A stretch of DNA of 64,000 nucleotides from Jacaranda mimosifolia (GCA_018894105.1 CM032128.1:16845001-16909000), one strand, 5' to 3'; positions 21,565 through 33,730 are shown, counted from the stretch's first letter. The notes: a model not told the origin generated them from the sequence alone. Program-made: numbers and translations.

Positions 21565-23466
21565 TTTATTCAATCATGGATTTGGATTTTGCTTGGATAA
21601 TTGGTTCTTTTGAAGAATTGATCAACATCACCATGTACTTGATCCATATGATGGGTTGGAGAATATGGATGATCTTGTTTGTGGCTCCTTGATTAATGGT
21701 TAAATTATGCTATTATGTGATTTAATTGTAAAATCATGCGGTGGGTATGTTTTAATTCATTTTTGCTAATGTTAAATTTTTATTTGGCATTGGTTGGTGT
21801 TATATATTGATATAGCATGTTGTGAAAGGCCTTAAGTTGTTTTGGTCTTTTTTGGATACAATAAGATTGGATATAATTGGATATATTTGAATAATATGAT
21901 TCTTGCATAAACTTGTTCTTCAAGCATCATTGAGCACTTGAGATTTTAGTTTTTTAAATACAAAAGTTGAGCCAAAAATGGCTTGACTCGCTCATGACTC
22001 AAAAATAGGGGAGTTACCGGCACTTGGCAGCGCACAGAGCAAGGCAGTGGCCGAGTGCTGTTGCCCAGACATGCGCATGCCTCAGCCAGCAGCATCCGAG
22101 TTTGTCTAAAATGAGTTTTGAGCTTTCTTTTGGTTTCTTTAGTGACCGAACTTGATATTGAAACACACGCAATGGATGCACAAGTATTTTGCAAGGTCTC
22201 TAAATTGTGTAGGACACTTTTGATTGCTTTTAAGACTTGTTAAAGTTAATTTCCAATTGCGGCAAAAATATGATGCATAAATGTTATGCTTGGTTTTGCA
22301 TGACCAATTATTTGTTAATATGATTAGCATTTAATTGATGGAATTGAATGTCGCTTGTTGATTTATTTATTGTTTATTTAAGTGTTGAATGGATATAAAT
22401 AGGGATGATCATAAGCCTTTAATATTGATTTTATTGGTTTCAAGTTGTTGAAAATGGTTGTATTAAATTGGGTCTGACATGCCTCTTAATTTCTATCTTG
22501 TAAATATTATGAGAGTAGAATCACTAGGAGTGAGGATTTCTTTCTCATGTAAATGTTACAAAGAGCAAAGAAGACCATTGGAGGCATGAAGATCCATGAA
22601 TGTATGGGATACAATCGTGTAATAGTTAGATTTAATCAACCCACTTAAAATCGACTAAGTGGTGCACCTATGGCTCTAAGTGCATCACTTGGTTAGGCTC
22701 ATGGTCATCCCACCCTAGGAGCATGCTGGGCACATTTACTTATTTATGCTTTCCGTATCCTATCAATGTATGAGATACATGATTAGGATATAGAGAACCT
22801 AAATAAAAAGATAAAATAATGAGATCTTTGCATGCAAAAACCCTCAACTTGGAATGTCCAAGTGCTTTCAAATGTTAAGTCAAGATGATATAAATTAAAA
22901 GGAGTTTTAATTGATCCATGCCTTCTACCAATAGTATATGGCATGACGATGCTACCATTATTTGTGTGATGTCTCACGAGTCGTGGGTCACACTTATAGT
23001 GGGAAGCTGTTACCATATACTTAGCATGAGATGCATCTTTGATTTGAGAATGCCTATGCACTAGCACACGAGTCGTGGCATGTCATGGGCCCATCTTGAA
23101 TTGAAGAATGATTGGTTAGTACGACTTGACACCTACTAATGTGAATATCTCACTAGTCGTGGGTCTACATGAAAAGTGAGGCAAAATATATCAAGAGTTG
23201 TATGAGATGCAATTAGCAAAAGTTGCTTACCTTTGGATTGTTTGTGGATGTCTCACAAGTCGTGGGTTCACTTGCAAGTCCTTAAGATCTTGATTTTCAC
23301 TAGAAAATGAGGTTTCTCAAATTCTTCTAGAAGGTGAAGGATTTGATAAAATAGTGGGAGAAAAACATGCTTAAAAGACATGAACATGTTTTTAATATCA
23401 ATATTCAATCACATGCTTATACTCTTTTTTCGCCTCTTGTAGATTTTTTAAAATCTTCAAAACAAA
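21565..23466 (+). other. copia element C, 1.9-kb leader
   Basis: This untranslated leader aligns with those at 25848 and 37855. It contains a GC-rich island (about 22010-22100) in otherwise AT-rich sequence. It also has four copies of an element-specific motif, consensus TCTCACNAGTCGTGGGT, at 22972, 23065, 23148 and 23251. Minus-strand open frames (such as 22783-23067) have counterparts in element D. No plus-strand protein is evident. Confidence 0.7.
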
Positions 23467-24192
23467 ATGGCTAAAAATCTACTTGCAAACATTTTGGAAA
23501 CCAATAAACTCATTGGGCCTAACTTCTAAGATTTGTTGAGAAACCTTAAGATAATTCTCGACTCTAAAAAAAAGACCTATGTCCTTGATCAAAGTCCCAC
23601 ATATGAGGTTCGTGAAGTATTTAAGAAATTTGTAGATGATGATCTACAAGTTAGATGCATCATGACGGCCTCTATATCTAATGAGCTCCAAAAGACTCAC
23701 GAGCATATAAAACATACGAGAGAGATCTACAAACACCTACATGAGTTGTATGGTGTACAATCTAGACACGAAAGGTTTACCCTATCTAAGGAGCTCTTTA
23801 GGTCAAGGATGGGTGAGGTGACAAGTGTCCATGATCATGGGCTTAAGATGAAAGGACTCATCGAGAAGCTTAGACATCTTGACATGATTATGGACAATGA
23901 CCTCTATGTCGATTTGATCCTCTAGTCATTGTCACCATCATTGGATGAATTTTTTATGAACTTTAACACGTTCAACCAAGAAGTGACAATTAATAAATTG
24001 GTGAATATGCTTGTGACTGCTTAGGTGGTGATAGAAAAGGAAAAACCGCTTATTCTTGCTTCTTCCTCCGAGTCGAAAGGCCTCAGGGGCCTAAGAAAGG
24101 GGGTAAGAGGAAGAAAAGTTCTTCTTCAAAAGGGAAGCAACCTGTGAAATGTTTTGGGGGATCAAGAAAAAGGCTAAAATTGATACAAGTTG
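23467..24192 (+). pseudogene. copia element C, gag (truncated before the zinc knuckle)
   Basis: The ATG at 23467 opens MAKNLLANILETNKLIGPNF, then a stop at 23527-23529, then DLLRNLKIILDSKKKTYVLD, KHTREIYKHLHELYG, FRSRMGEVTSVHDHGLKMK and MDNDLYVDLIL before a second stop at 23923-23925. The same frame continues with SLSPSLDEFFMNFNTFNQE, and the basic linker appears in a neighbouring frame. This is the capsid part of a Ty1/copia gag, which would assemble the particle. It ends just where the CCHC zinc knuckle should start, because an LTR begins at 24193 with no polypurine tract. Protease, integrase and RT are absent. Confidence 0.8.
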
Positions 24193-24700
24193 TGTTGGAA
24201 TGGTGCTCGGTAAGCCAATAAAATTGGCCTTGTAAAGCTCTTTCCTTATATAACAATCTTGATTGAATGATATTCTTTATATGACCATCTTCATCTTGTG
24301 CATTTTATTACTTCACTCGCATTTGGATGAGGCCCTTAGATCACTCATGACTACGGGACTTGGTTCGGTGACCATGGAATAAGTCTGACACGACCGTGAT
24401 CTTAAATCTTCCAAGTCATGGGATCTTATGAGACAGGGCATCTAAGATCTGGATAGACTTGCACTAACCATACATAAATCCAAGGGTTTGATATTGCTCC
24501 GTTCCATGAGCAACCATATGAGATATGGGTGCATGTTAGTGGGTGTTTGTTAGAGAACAAAGCACAGAAGACCCACCAGGAGAATTCACTAGCTAGCTGG
24601 AGTGACAAGTCTATGGTGGCAAGTTCTCCAGCTTATGCTAGTGCATATTAACCTATTGGGTCACATAAAAAAGCCAATTAACCTCCTAGTTAATCGAGCA

Positions 24701-24985
24701 ATTTTCTAAGAGTTAGAAAATCACTCCTTGGTGATCGATTTTGAGGTGCCAAATTTAAGGTTAATTTTTGCTTGATTAATTTAAGTGTTAAATTAATCAG
24801 CTAATTTAAGGAGTTAAATTAGACCAATAATTAAGAAATTAATTATTTAGTGCCAAGTGACCATCAATTAGTCAAGTTAATTTAAAGATTTTAATTAACA
24901 AAATCAAGCTTAAGGAGTTAAGCTTCTTAACTTAAGAGTTAATTGAAGGATAAATTAATTAAATTAAAGTGTTTAATTTAATTAA
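24701..24985 (+). repeat. hairpin array in the LTR of elements C/D
   Basis: Perfect hairpins: 24701-24721 (arms ATTTTCTAA / TTAGAAAAT, loop GAG). 24773-24799 (arms TGATTAATTTAA / TTAAATTAATCA, loop GTG). 24801-24822 (arms CTAATTTAA / TTAAATTAG, loop GGAG). 24826-24847 (arms AATAATTAA / TTAATTATT, loop GAAA). 24906-24925 (arms AAGCTTAA / TTAAGCTT, loop GGAG). 24955-24985 (14-nt arms, loop GTG). Confidence 0.85.
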
Positions 24986-25182
24986 ATAGAAGAATAAATT
25001 TTGGAGGGAAAATTCAAATGAAAGGTTCATTTAAATTAGCACCTTAATTAATTTGAAATTATATTTAAAATGTAATTAAAATGCACATGAAATTCAAATG
25101 AGATTTGAATTCAAAATTTGCCACCTTGGCACCCCCTCCCATGGAAGGTGTGATGCCACCTTGGCATCACACTATCCAACAT

Positions 25183-25233
25183 CTATATATAGATATATAT
25201 ATATATATACATAGAGAGAGAGAGAGAGAGAGG
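25183..25233. repeat. (TA)n(GA)n compound microsatellite
   Basis: A TATATATAGATATATA-type run is followed by a pure GA run. It lies where the other LTR copies carry their TATA box. Confidence 0.9.
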
Positions 25234-25835
25234 ATCAGCCATAAGTGTGAAAGGTGTGAAGAATTAGATTCTTCCACAATTCCCTCAAAACTCCCTTTCC
25301 AAACATTGCTTCATGTGTTGAGGCTTTGTTTTCTCTTCTTCTCCTACCTAAAAAATCAACATTCACCATTGATATTCTGCTCATTTTCTCCAGCTAAAAG
25401 TAAGTGGAATTTGGAGGATCAGTTGGTGTGTGGATCATATCAATAGAGGCAAAGCATTTGATTTGCTAGTTTTGGAGATCCACTCGAACAGAGCAGTCAA
25501 TTGATGAATTTTTTCCAAGTGATCCAAATCGATTTTTGCCCTAAATTTTTTATATCTCTTTTCTCACGGATTTGAGAGGTTCCAGATTTTTTTTCGTGAT
25601 TTTTGGATCATTCTAACCAAGGAAAAGTTGTTGTTTCTCCACTGTGCCAGAGTCTTCCAGAATCTGGATTGGTAAAGTGTTCACCCTTGAAACCTTTGGA
25701 ATTTGCTTTTTGAGGTAACCCTCCAACTAAATCTGAATTCTTAGCATGATTATATCCTTGAAAGGTTGTAAGCACTAGTTATTTTGAGCTTTTGAAGTTT
25801 GATAATTGCATCCTAGTCGCTTACTAACCTTCAAG

Positions 25836-25847
25836 TGTTATTGGAGC
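25836..25847 (+). other. degenerate primer-binding site, element D
   Basis: TGTTATTGGAGC occupies the expected place after the LTR end. It differs from TGGTATCAGAGC at three or four positions, consistent with an old element. Confidence 0.6.
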
Positions 25848-27740
25848 CTAAATCATGCTTAGATTTAGATTTCTTTTGATTGATTGATTCATGTGATGGA
25901 TTGATCAAAATCACCAAATTCTTGATTCATATGATGGATTGGATTGTTTGGATGATGTAGTGTGTGGTTCCTTGGTTGATGAATTGAAAACATGCTAATA
26001 TGTGTTTTAAGTGTTAATTCATATGGTTAGTATGTTTTAATTCATAGCCATTAATCTTGAATGTTGATTTAGCATTAATTGATGTTATATGTTGATATAG
26101 CATGTTAAATTTGACTTAATGTGTTTTGGTCATTTTTGGATCCAATTTGATTGGAGTTTAATTGGAGATTCATGAAGAATGTGATTCTTACTTGAACTAG
26201 TTTTTAGATCTAAAATTTCATCTGTAGTGTGTCTTTTAATGTTTAGTAGGTGTCTTGAATTTTTTGGTGCACAAAAGTTGAACCAAAAATAAGTTGACTC
26301 AGTCCAAACCCAAAAACAGGGCAAGCTATCACGCCTAACCAGGCACCGTCCGGGCAACGTGCACTCTTGTTGTCAGGCCATGTGGCCGAGCTGGGGCAGC
26401 AGTGTCCAATTTTAGGTTGGATGGGTTTTAACCAATTTTTGTGTTCCTTTAGTGGCCAAAAGTGTTTTATTTCACACATAATAGATGCACAAGTGTTGTG
26501 CAAGTTCTCAAAAACTATTTGACATTTTTTTCAGGCTCCTAAAATCTTGTTAAAGTTGATCTCCATCAAGTTGCATAAGTGTTATGCATGGCCAATTATT
26601 TGTTAATTTGATTAGCATTTAATTAATGGAATTAATTGTTAATTCTAGATTTATTTGTTGTTCATTTAATTGTTGAATGGATGATGAATGAATGGGGATG
26701 ATCATGAGCCTTTAACATTGATTTTATTTGTTTCAAGTTGTTGAAAAGGGTTGTATTAAATTGTCGCTTGCATGCCTCTTAATTTCTACCTTATAAATGT
26801 TGTGAGAATAGAATCACTAGGAGTGAGGATTTCTTTCTCATGTAAATGTTACATGGAGCAAAGGAGGTCATTGGAGTCATGGAGACTTTTTGAAGACCCA
26901 TGAATATATGGGAAACACTTATACAATAGTTAGATTTAATCAATCTACTTAAAATCAACTAAGTGGTGCACTTATGGCTCTAACTGCACCACTTGATTAG
27001 GCTCATGGTCATCCTACCTTATGAGCATGCTAGGTGCATTTACTTATTTATGCTTTCCATATCCTATTGATGTATGAGATACATGGTTAGGATACAGAAA
27101 ACCTTAATAAGAAGATAAAATGATGAGATCTTTGCAAGCAAAAACCCTCTACTTAGAATGTTTAAGTGTTTTTCAAATATTAAGTCAAAATAGATACAAA
27201 TTAAAAGAGTTTTAATTAATCCAAGCCTTTTACCAATAGTATGTGGCATGACGATGCTACCACTTTTGTGTGATATACATCCAATCACGGGGGTCACACT
27301 TAAGTGGAAAGCTGTGACCATGTACTTTGCATGAGATACACCTTTGATTTTGAGAACACCCATACATTATACACTCGATCACGAGGGATGTTGTGGTACC
27401 CGCCTCAAATCAAAGTTTGATTGGTAGGTTTGACTTAACACAAAGTAATATAGAGGTCGTCCATGTAGAGGATCTACAGGAAATTGTGAGGCAAAATATA
27501 TTAAAAGGTGTATGAAATGCAATTAGCAAAAGCTGCTTACCTTTGGATTGCTCGTGGACATACATCCGGTCATGAGGGCCCACTAGCAAGTCTTTAGGAT
27601 CTTGATTCTCACTAGGAAATATGATTTCCCGAATTCTTCTTAAGGGTGAAGGAATTGATAAGATAGTGGGAGAAAAACATACTTGAAAGACCATGAACAT
27701 ATTTTTAATATCAAATTCAATCACATGCTTATTCTCTTTT
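25848..27740 (+). other. copia element D, 1.9-kb leader
   Basis: It aligns with the leaders of C and E. It has a GC-rich island at about 26318-26405. An element-specific motif, roughly ACATCCGGTCACGAGGG, occurs near 27277, 27371, 27458 and 27561, at the places occupied by different motifs in C and E. Minus-strand open frames at 27064-27363 and 27410-27724 parallel those in C and E. Confidence 0.7.
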
Positions 27741-28876
27741 TTGCCTTCGAGGATTTGTGAAATCTCAATAATAGCTTAATGTTCCATTCTAAGTTATTTT
27801 GAAAACCAATAAACCAACTGGGTCAAACTTCCTCAATTGATTTAATCTCAAAAATCATTCTAGATTCCTAAAAGCGGATATATGTCCTATATCAAGGTGC
27901 TCCTAATCCCATGGGGACTAAAGTAGATCAAGAGACACGTGAAAAGTTCACAAATTGGTTTTAAGATCGTTCTATCCCATAGTCTCATGAAGGCATCTAC
28001 AAACTTTAAAAGTCTCAAAAACACATTAATAGTACCTTGATTAACATTTACAAGAGTTGTAAAGATAATAAGGTATGAGAAGTTCATGTTGCCAATGGAG
28101 ATTTTCAAGCTAGGATGGATGTGAAGTTATATGTCATCGACTATGGTCTAAAGATGATTGGGCTTGGAGAAGCTTTTTCTACTTAGATGTAGTGATGGAC
28201 AATGATCTCTATGAGGATTTGATCCTCACATCCCTGAGTTTTATTGATCAAATTGTTGATCTAAAAGAAGATTACCATGACAAGGGAAAACCTTTGATAC
28301 TTGTTTCCTCCTCTAAGTCTATGGGCCCTAGGGGTGCTAGAAATGTGGTAAAAGAAAGAAAAATTCTTCCTCCAAGGGAAAACAACTATTAAAGGCATTC
28401 GGAGGAGTCAAGAAGATTATAGAGAATATAGTCGATATTATTTGTTTCTAATTTGGCTAGATAGGCCATTGGAAGCAGTTTTGCAAGGCATACCTTGCAA
28501 CCCTTTAGAAGGGTATGTACTTTATTGAAGTATATTCAAAGATAAATTCTTCCTCATGGATATATGATATCGCATGTGGTTCTAATTTTCGTAAGTTGTT
28601 ACAAAGAATAAGAAAAAAGAATAAAATTAAGTGATGTGGATATGATCTACCACCTTGGCTAAGGAGGAAGAGTCATGACCAGAGCCGAAGGCATATAATA
28701 CGTTGGACTTAGGGAACTCCATAATTATATTAAACCCTTGCCATTATGTGCCATATATTGTTGAGAACATTATTTCAATTCCTATTTCAAAGAGTGAAGG
28801 ATTTGGTCCTTCTGTATCAAATTGGAGATTAAAGGCATTAAAGAATAGGTTCTTTAATTTCTTATGGTACATTTAA
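27741..28876 (+). pseudogene. copia element D, gag and protease remnant
   Basis: Broken frames correspond closely to element E (39786-40930): a degraded capsid region, then VVMDNDLYEDLILTSLSFID (28190-28250), the basic linker and a zinc knuckle whose first Cys pair is damaged (ICF, stop, FG). The protease segment SSWIYDIACGSNF replaces the usual DTG with DIA. The copy stops abruptly at about 28876, where sequence switches to the interior of a gypsy LTR. Integrase, RT and 3' LTR are missing. Confidence 0.75.
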
Positions 28877-30584
28877 CTAAGGATTTGAACCTTAACTTGT
28901 GGATTTATGGATTTAGATCTAAGTGATAATAATTGGACAATTATTGTGAATTTTGGATGATATGAAGAGAATGATTATGCAATTAAGAGCTAGTTATTGC
29001 TTAGTTATTAGACTTGATATGAAACCGAGATTAATTTGGATATAATCGATCTTATTGGTTGTTATTAGATCGATAGAGCCATTTGAGCTCTAAACTATCA
29101 TGTCGATATGATTATTTGGTGATAAGATGATAGTGATGCTGGGAGTCAAATATGGATTTTGACTGTAATTATACTATTTTGGTTAGGTGAAATGGAAGTA
29201 GGTCCTGCGGGCCGGTGGACGGCAGATTGTAATAGTTTTCTCTGATACTACAAGAGGTGAGGGTCTCCCACTTTGGGTTATTATTTTGTATAAGCTTTCT
29301 AATTACTTGTTGAAAACCCTTATGAGGGTCTGCCAACTTGGCAGTTCTTTTACTTATCTACTATTGGAATAAACCCCTGTGTGGGTTCTCTGTTTCTGTA
29401 CCGTAATCTGAATTTTCGTTTGGAATCCGATTTATTATTTGTTATTTGATTTAAACACCCCTGTGAGGGTTATCTTTGATACCGATTTTGTTTTCTGATT
29501 GTTGTAGCGCCCATAACTTTCTTTACATTATCAGAATTATGTCCCTTGTACCCTACAGCCTTACCGACTGTCCCCACAAAACTTGCTAGCTTCTTACAAG
29601 CCTGTTAATTGTTAAAAGGATCGTGTTGATCTATTATTTTGTTGTGTTACATGGTTACCTTATGTGATGAACCCTAAACGGCCTTACTGGCCAGTGTACA
29701 TTCTTGGTTGAACTACGTATTTGTCATAATCATACTGAATGTTTAAAAGTGCAATTTATATCTATTGGCATTATATTATATTAACCCATAGGACCCCATG
29801 CGCAAGATATCACCCGGAGGGACACCACATGGGGGATTTGGGCCTGGGGCTAGGTCCGAAAAGACAGCTGCGCAATATGGGCCGACGGTGACAGATATCC
29901 CGGCTAGTACCCATCTATGATCTTAACTTAACAGAGAGTTGGAGGTAGCGTATTGTGAGTGGTGGGATCTGGCATGCGGTCGACCATGCCAATAAAAGAA
30001 AGTTATTACCTACCGAGCTGAGTGGTCGAGCAATGGAGCAATAAGGAAATCTTGTTTATACTGTACCGATGTCTGATACTAGTAACTATACATTGATCTG
30101 GGAGTAATAAGGATGGAATGACCAATAGTCTAATATAATTGATATCATGTGTACTTTGCACAGTGTTGATTCACGTTGAAACTTTTATTGTTATCGAGCT
30201 ATCTTTGTTTGTTACCTGTCATTTTCTTTTCCCTCACTAAGTCCTTAAGACTTACCCTCTTCTTGTTATTTGTCTTCAGACAGGTCAATCTGAGAAGTAG
30301 AGGCATGTTTTAGACGAGAGTGATTTTGTAATAGATTAGGTGTTATTGTTGTTCATATAAGTCATCTGATCAAGACAACTACTTGAAGAGTGTTATGAGA
30401 ATGTTTGTATTAAACTTAAGATACTGGATATGTATGTATTTTATGCTATGAAGTGATCTTTTGGATTAGTATGACTGTTTTACCTTTGAGATGGTTACAA
30501 GTTTCCTAGTTATTATTTGAACTATATTTAAGATTAAATTGGTGGCGCCTCAACTTGGGTGATGTCCTGAGAGGGGGTGCTACA
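28877..30584 (+). repeat. gypsy element H, truncated 5' LTR (1,708 bp)
   Basis: It aligns over its full length with 34903-36658 at roughly 95% by eye, including AACTTGTGGATTTATG near the start and GAGGGGGTGCTACA at the end. The first about 1.16 kb present in the 3' LTR is absent. The boundary with copia D is abrupt. Confidence 0.85.
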
Positions 30585-30587
30585 ATG

Positions 30588-30599
30588 TGGTATCAGAGC
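30588..30599 (+). other. primer-binding site, gypsy element H (initiator tRNA-Met)
   Basis: TGGTATCAGAGC lies three bases after the LTR end CTACA. Chromovirus-type gypsy elements commonly use this primer too. Confidence 0.85.
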
Positions 30600-31529
30600 C
30601 TGGGTTATCGATGACCTAGGTGTTGAATTGGGATTCATAGCTAACCTCATGTTTAGCTTAGTTAGGATTTGAACTCTGAATATTTGGGGTATATTGAAAG
30701 GTTATATAAGACCCAAGGGAGTTTGGAATGAATTTAAATAGTTTGGTGTTAATGAAATAGATTTTGTGACTTTTATATTAAGGGATGACTGATAATCATA
30801 AAAAATAAAAAATAAAAAACCGAGCTTGCTAAGGATATGTCAGATACTTGAGGATAGATGATGAGATCAGCATGAGTTACTCATGCAAAGCTGGGCAGCG
30901 TCAGCCATTTGAAATCGATATTGGGTTCTAAGGGTTTTGATAACAGAGGCTCAAGTGCAGGGACTTCGTGCCATACGAGTCCAGATGGGGAAAGAACTAG
31001 AGCTGGATGATGTAGTAGTTGTGGACGCATTGTATATATGTATATAGGGTAGTAGTCACTTAGTAGTAGCTTATGACTGTTGGATCGCGTAGCATTGGCT
31101 AATATTTTCTATTCCCTTTCCTTACGCTTTATCATTTTGTGTACAATCGGGCATAATTAGCATAGCTATCTTGGAAACTCTAGACTTGTGCTCACGCTAA
31201 CGTAATTTTGTTGATGCTAACCTAATATATTAACTAATTTTATCTTCCAGTTATTTGTTAGCATATTTCCTTTCTTTCTATTATGAGTTATCGAAAATTT
31301 GTTAAACTTACTTTTATTTTCTTTATTTTCAAAAATTTAAGAAATTGTATATATATTTTAAATATTACAAATAGGTGTAGTCTTCAACTGTACAGCTTGC
31401 AACTTATTGGATGACGCCACCAAAACTAGTCCCAATGTATTCCCCTAACTAAGAAAGTCTAGAAAAGGACACCTCGGATCGGAGACGTCTAATAAGTGTT
31501 GAGGGAGAAACACGAGGTCCACAGGTACA
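30600..31529 (+). other. gypsy element H, leader
   Basis: Non-coding leader between the primer site and gag. It is AT-rich with an A-rich run near 30800-30820. No further feature is recognised. Confidence 0.5.
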
Positions 31530-32700
31530 ATCAACAATAAGGAGAGAAGTTTTAGAGCAAATGAATGTAATGTGATAGTAATTCCAACAATTGCACCAGC
31601 AACAAGGTCATATCGATAATTCGAAGAGAAACGAGGAACCTCCAAAGTTCAGGACCTTACCACATCTTCTTAAGTTCCACACTCCAATATTTATGGGTGA
31701 ATCGAATCACCAAAAAGCAAAAGCTTGGATCAGGGAGATTAATGATATTTTTCAGATGTTAGGTTACCTAGAGGACCTCAAATTTATATTTACTATCTAT
31801 CTATTAGAAGAAGCTGCAGGTCAATGGTGTACCTTGGCAGATGGGAACATAAGAAGATACCTTGTACCTGGGACAACTTTGTGTGGGAATTTATAGATAG
31901 ATATATACCACAAGAAGTAAGGGATGCTCGAAAATAAGAATTTCAAGGTCTTACCTAAGCAGATATGACAGTGTGGCAATATGAGGCAAGATTTAGTAGG
32001 TTGATTCGGTATGCCCCACAGGTATTGAGAAATGAGGAGTCAAGAACCGAGAAGTTTGTTAAAGGATTAAGATATGAGATACGGAGAACCCCTGACGCCT
32101 TATGAGAAATTAAACTTTGATGAAGCCTTAAGGAGGGCCTTGCAGGTGGAACAAGAACCTCTTGAGGTACATACAGATGGAGGAAAAGGTAAGATAGGAA
32201 CAACTTCTGAGATCAGAGTTGCTGTTAGCAAAAGAAGTGGTTTAGTCAGAAACGACGAAAGATCCAATCTGAGATATCAAAAAAGAATTGTGGATTTTGT
32301 GGCATGTTAAATCATGAGGAATCTAACTGTTGGAAAAGGCTAGGAAGGCTACCACCTAGTGGGAAAGACCACCCCAATCACAACCAATCAAAGTTATAAA
32401 GTGGGGGTGTCAATCAGCAGGTTCATCAGACTGGTGAAACCACGTGTCCAACATAGAAAGCGTGTGGATATTATGGGAAACCAGGTCAGGAAGAATCAAG
32501 ATGTTGGAGAAAACAGGGTAGATGTGTAGTTTGTGGTAGTGATCTGCATTTAGTCAAGGATTGCCCAAATCGGAGAAAGTCAACCCCTACAGGAAAAGGA
32601 AACAAGTCGTAGGAACTGGTGAAAAGCTAAAAGTCCGAGCGAGCATATGCTCTGACTAAAGAAAAGGCACCTGATCCTTACGAAGTGGCAGCAGGTATGA
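31530..32700 (+). pseudogene. gypsy element H, gag with zinc knuckles
   Basis: Frames contain PPKFRTLPHLLKFHTPIFMG, SNHQKAKAWIREINDIFQML and AAGQWCTLADGN (retrotransposon gag domain), then FIDRYIPQEVRDARK, TVWQYEARFSRLIRYAPQVL and KFVKGLRYEIR. Zinc-knuckle pieces follow: CGFCGMLNHEESNCW, CGYYGKPGQEESRCW (second Cys replaced by Tyr) and CVVCGSDLHLVKDCP. Multiple knuckles after a long gag are usual for Tekay/Del-like chromoviruses. Stops and frameshifts occur throughout. The nucleocapsid part would bind element RNA. Confidence 0.8.
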
Positions 32701-33730
32701 TTTCTAATTTTGGGAAATTATAATAATGCCATATATGATTATGATGTTTGCATTCTGTCATATCTGTCGTACTTCTTTGAACTAAATATACAACTCGATA
32801 TTAAGGTCTATTACACAGAAATGATAGCTGAATACTAAGAATTATTCCTGAAAGAATTGAATTCATTATCCTAGTCTACGTAGAAGTATTATTTGACTTT
32901 CTGCGGGGACAAGAACTTTTCAAGGCTGGAGTTGAAGTAAGAATCCTTCTAGCTGAAGACTAGGAAGACCACATAAAGCACTAATGCATGGTTCTCGAAA
33001 CCTTAAGAAAGCATTAGTTGTATGCAAAATTTGCAAATGCGGATTTTGGATAAGAAGGTGGCTTTTCTTGGATATATCATATCTCCAGATGGGGAAGAAG
33101 TTAATCCCTCTGAGATAGATTTGAAGGGACCAGAAAACGTGATAGAAGTATGTAGTTTTCTGTGTCTTGTCGGCTGTTAACGAAGAATTATGCAGCACTT
33201 ATCTAAATAGCTGACTCATTGACTAAAGTAACATAGTAAGGTCAATCATTTGACTAAAATGAGGATCTGAACATAAGATAGCATAATGGATTGAAATTCT
33301 AGAAGACTGTTACTCTTCCAACACCTATCCCTGAAAAGGCGAATGTAGTAGCCAATACCGTGAGCCAAAAGGCTAGAATGGCTAACTTACTGGAAGCAGA
33401 AGCATCAGAAAGCCTAAGAACAGGTGTAATGTTGAAACCAAAGGAAAGTTGATCCTTCTGGAGAGTTTGAGTTCAATACTAATATTCAAGGTATTCTTCT
33501 GTTCCATAAGAAAACATGTGTGACAGAAGAAATGGAAGAAATATTATTAGATAAGGCACACAAGTTAAGATAAATAATGCATTTGAGAAGCATGAAGATA
33601 TATCAGGACATAAAGGAAAAATCTTGGCGGAATGCAATGAAGAGAAGAATGTAGATCAATTGATCGAATCTATTTATTTTCTGCTACTAGGAATAATACT
33701 CATATGAGAATCTGGGGACCATATTCTCTT
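32701..33730 (+). pseudogene. gypsy element H, collapsed pol (RT, RNase H and integrase traces)
   Basis: About 1 kb stands for a pol normally over 3 kb. Traces in order are the RT C-terminus (DHIKH, LETLRKHQLYAKFANADF-like, AFLGYIISPDG near 33060-33095), a RNase H/connection tail (EKANVVANTVSQKARMANLL near 33340-33400) and the integrase zinc region (KIYQDIKEKSW near 33597-33627). Protease, the RT catalytic core and the integrase core are deleted. The element could not have moved by its own enzymes. Confidence 0.7.

Larger units (their letters stand above)
24193..25833 (+). repeat. copia LTR shared by elements C and D (1,641 bp)
   Basis: It begins TGTTGGAATGGTGC and ends CTAACCTTCA. Compared with LTR B it lacks about 500-600 bp between the AGTGCATAT block near 24645 and the ACACAAAAGCC-like block near 24665. 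It serves as the 3' boundary of element C and the 5' LTR of element D. A hairpin string is present (24701-24985). The TATA position is occupied by a (TA)n/(GA)n microsatellite. Confidence 0.8.
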
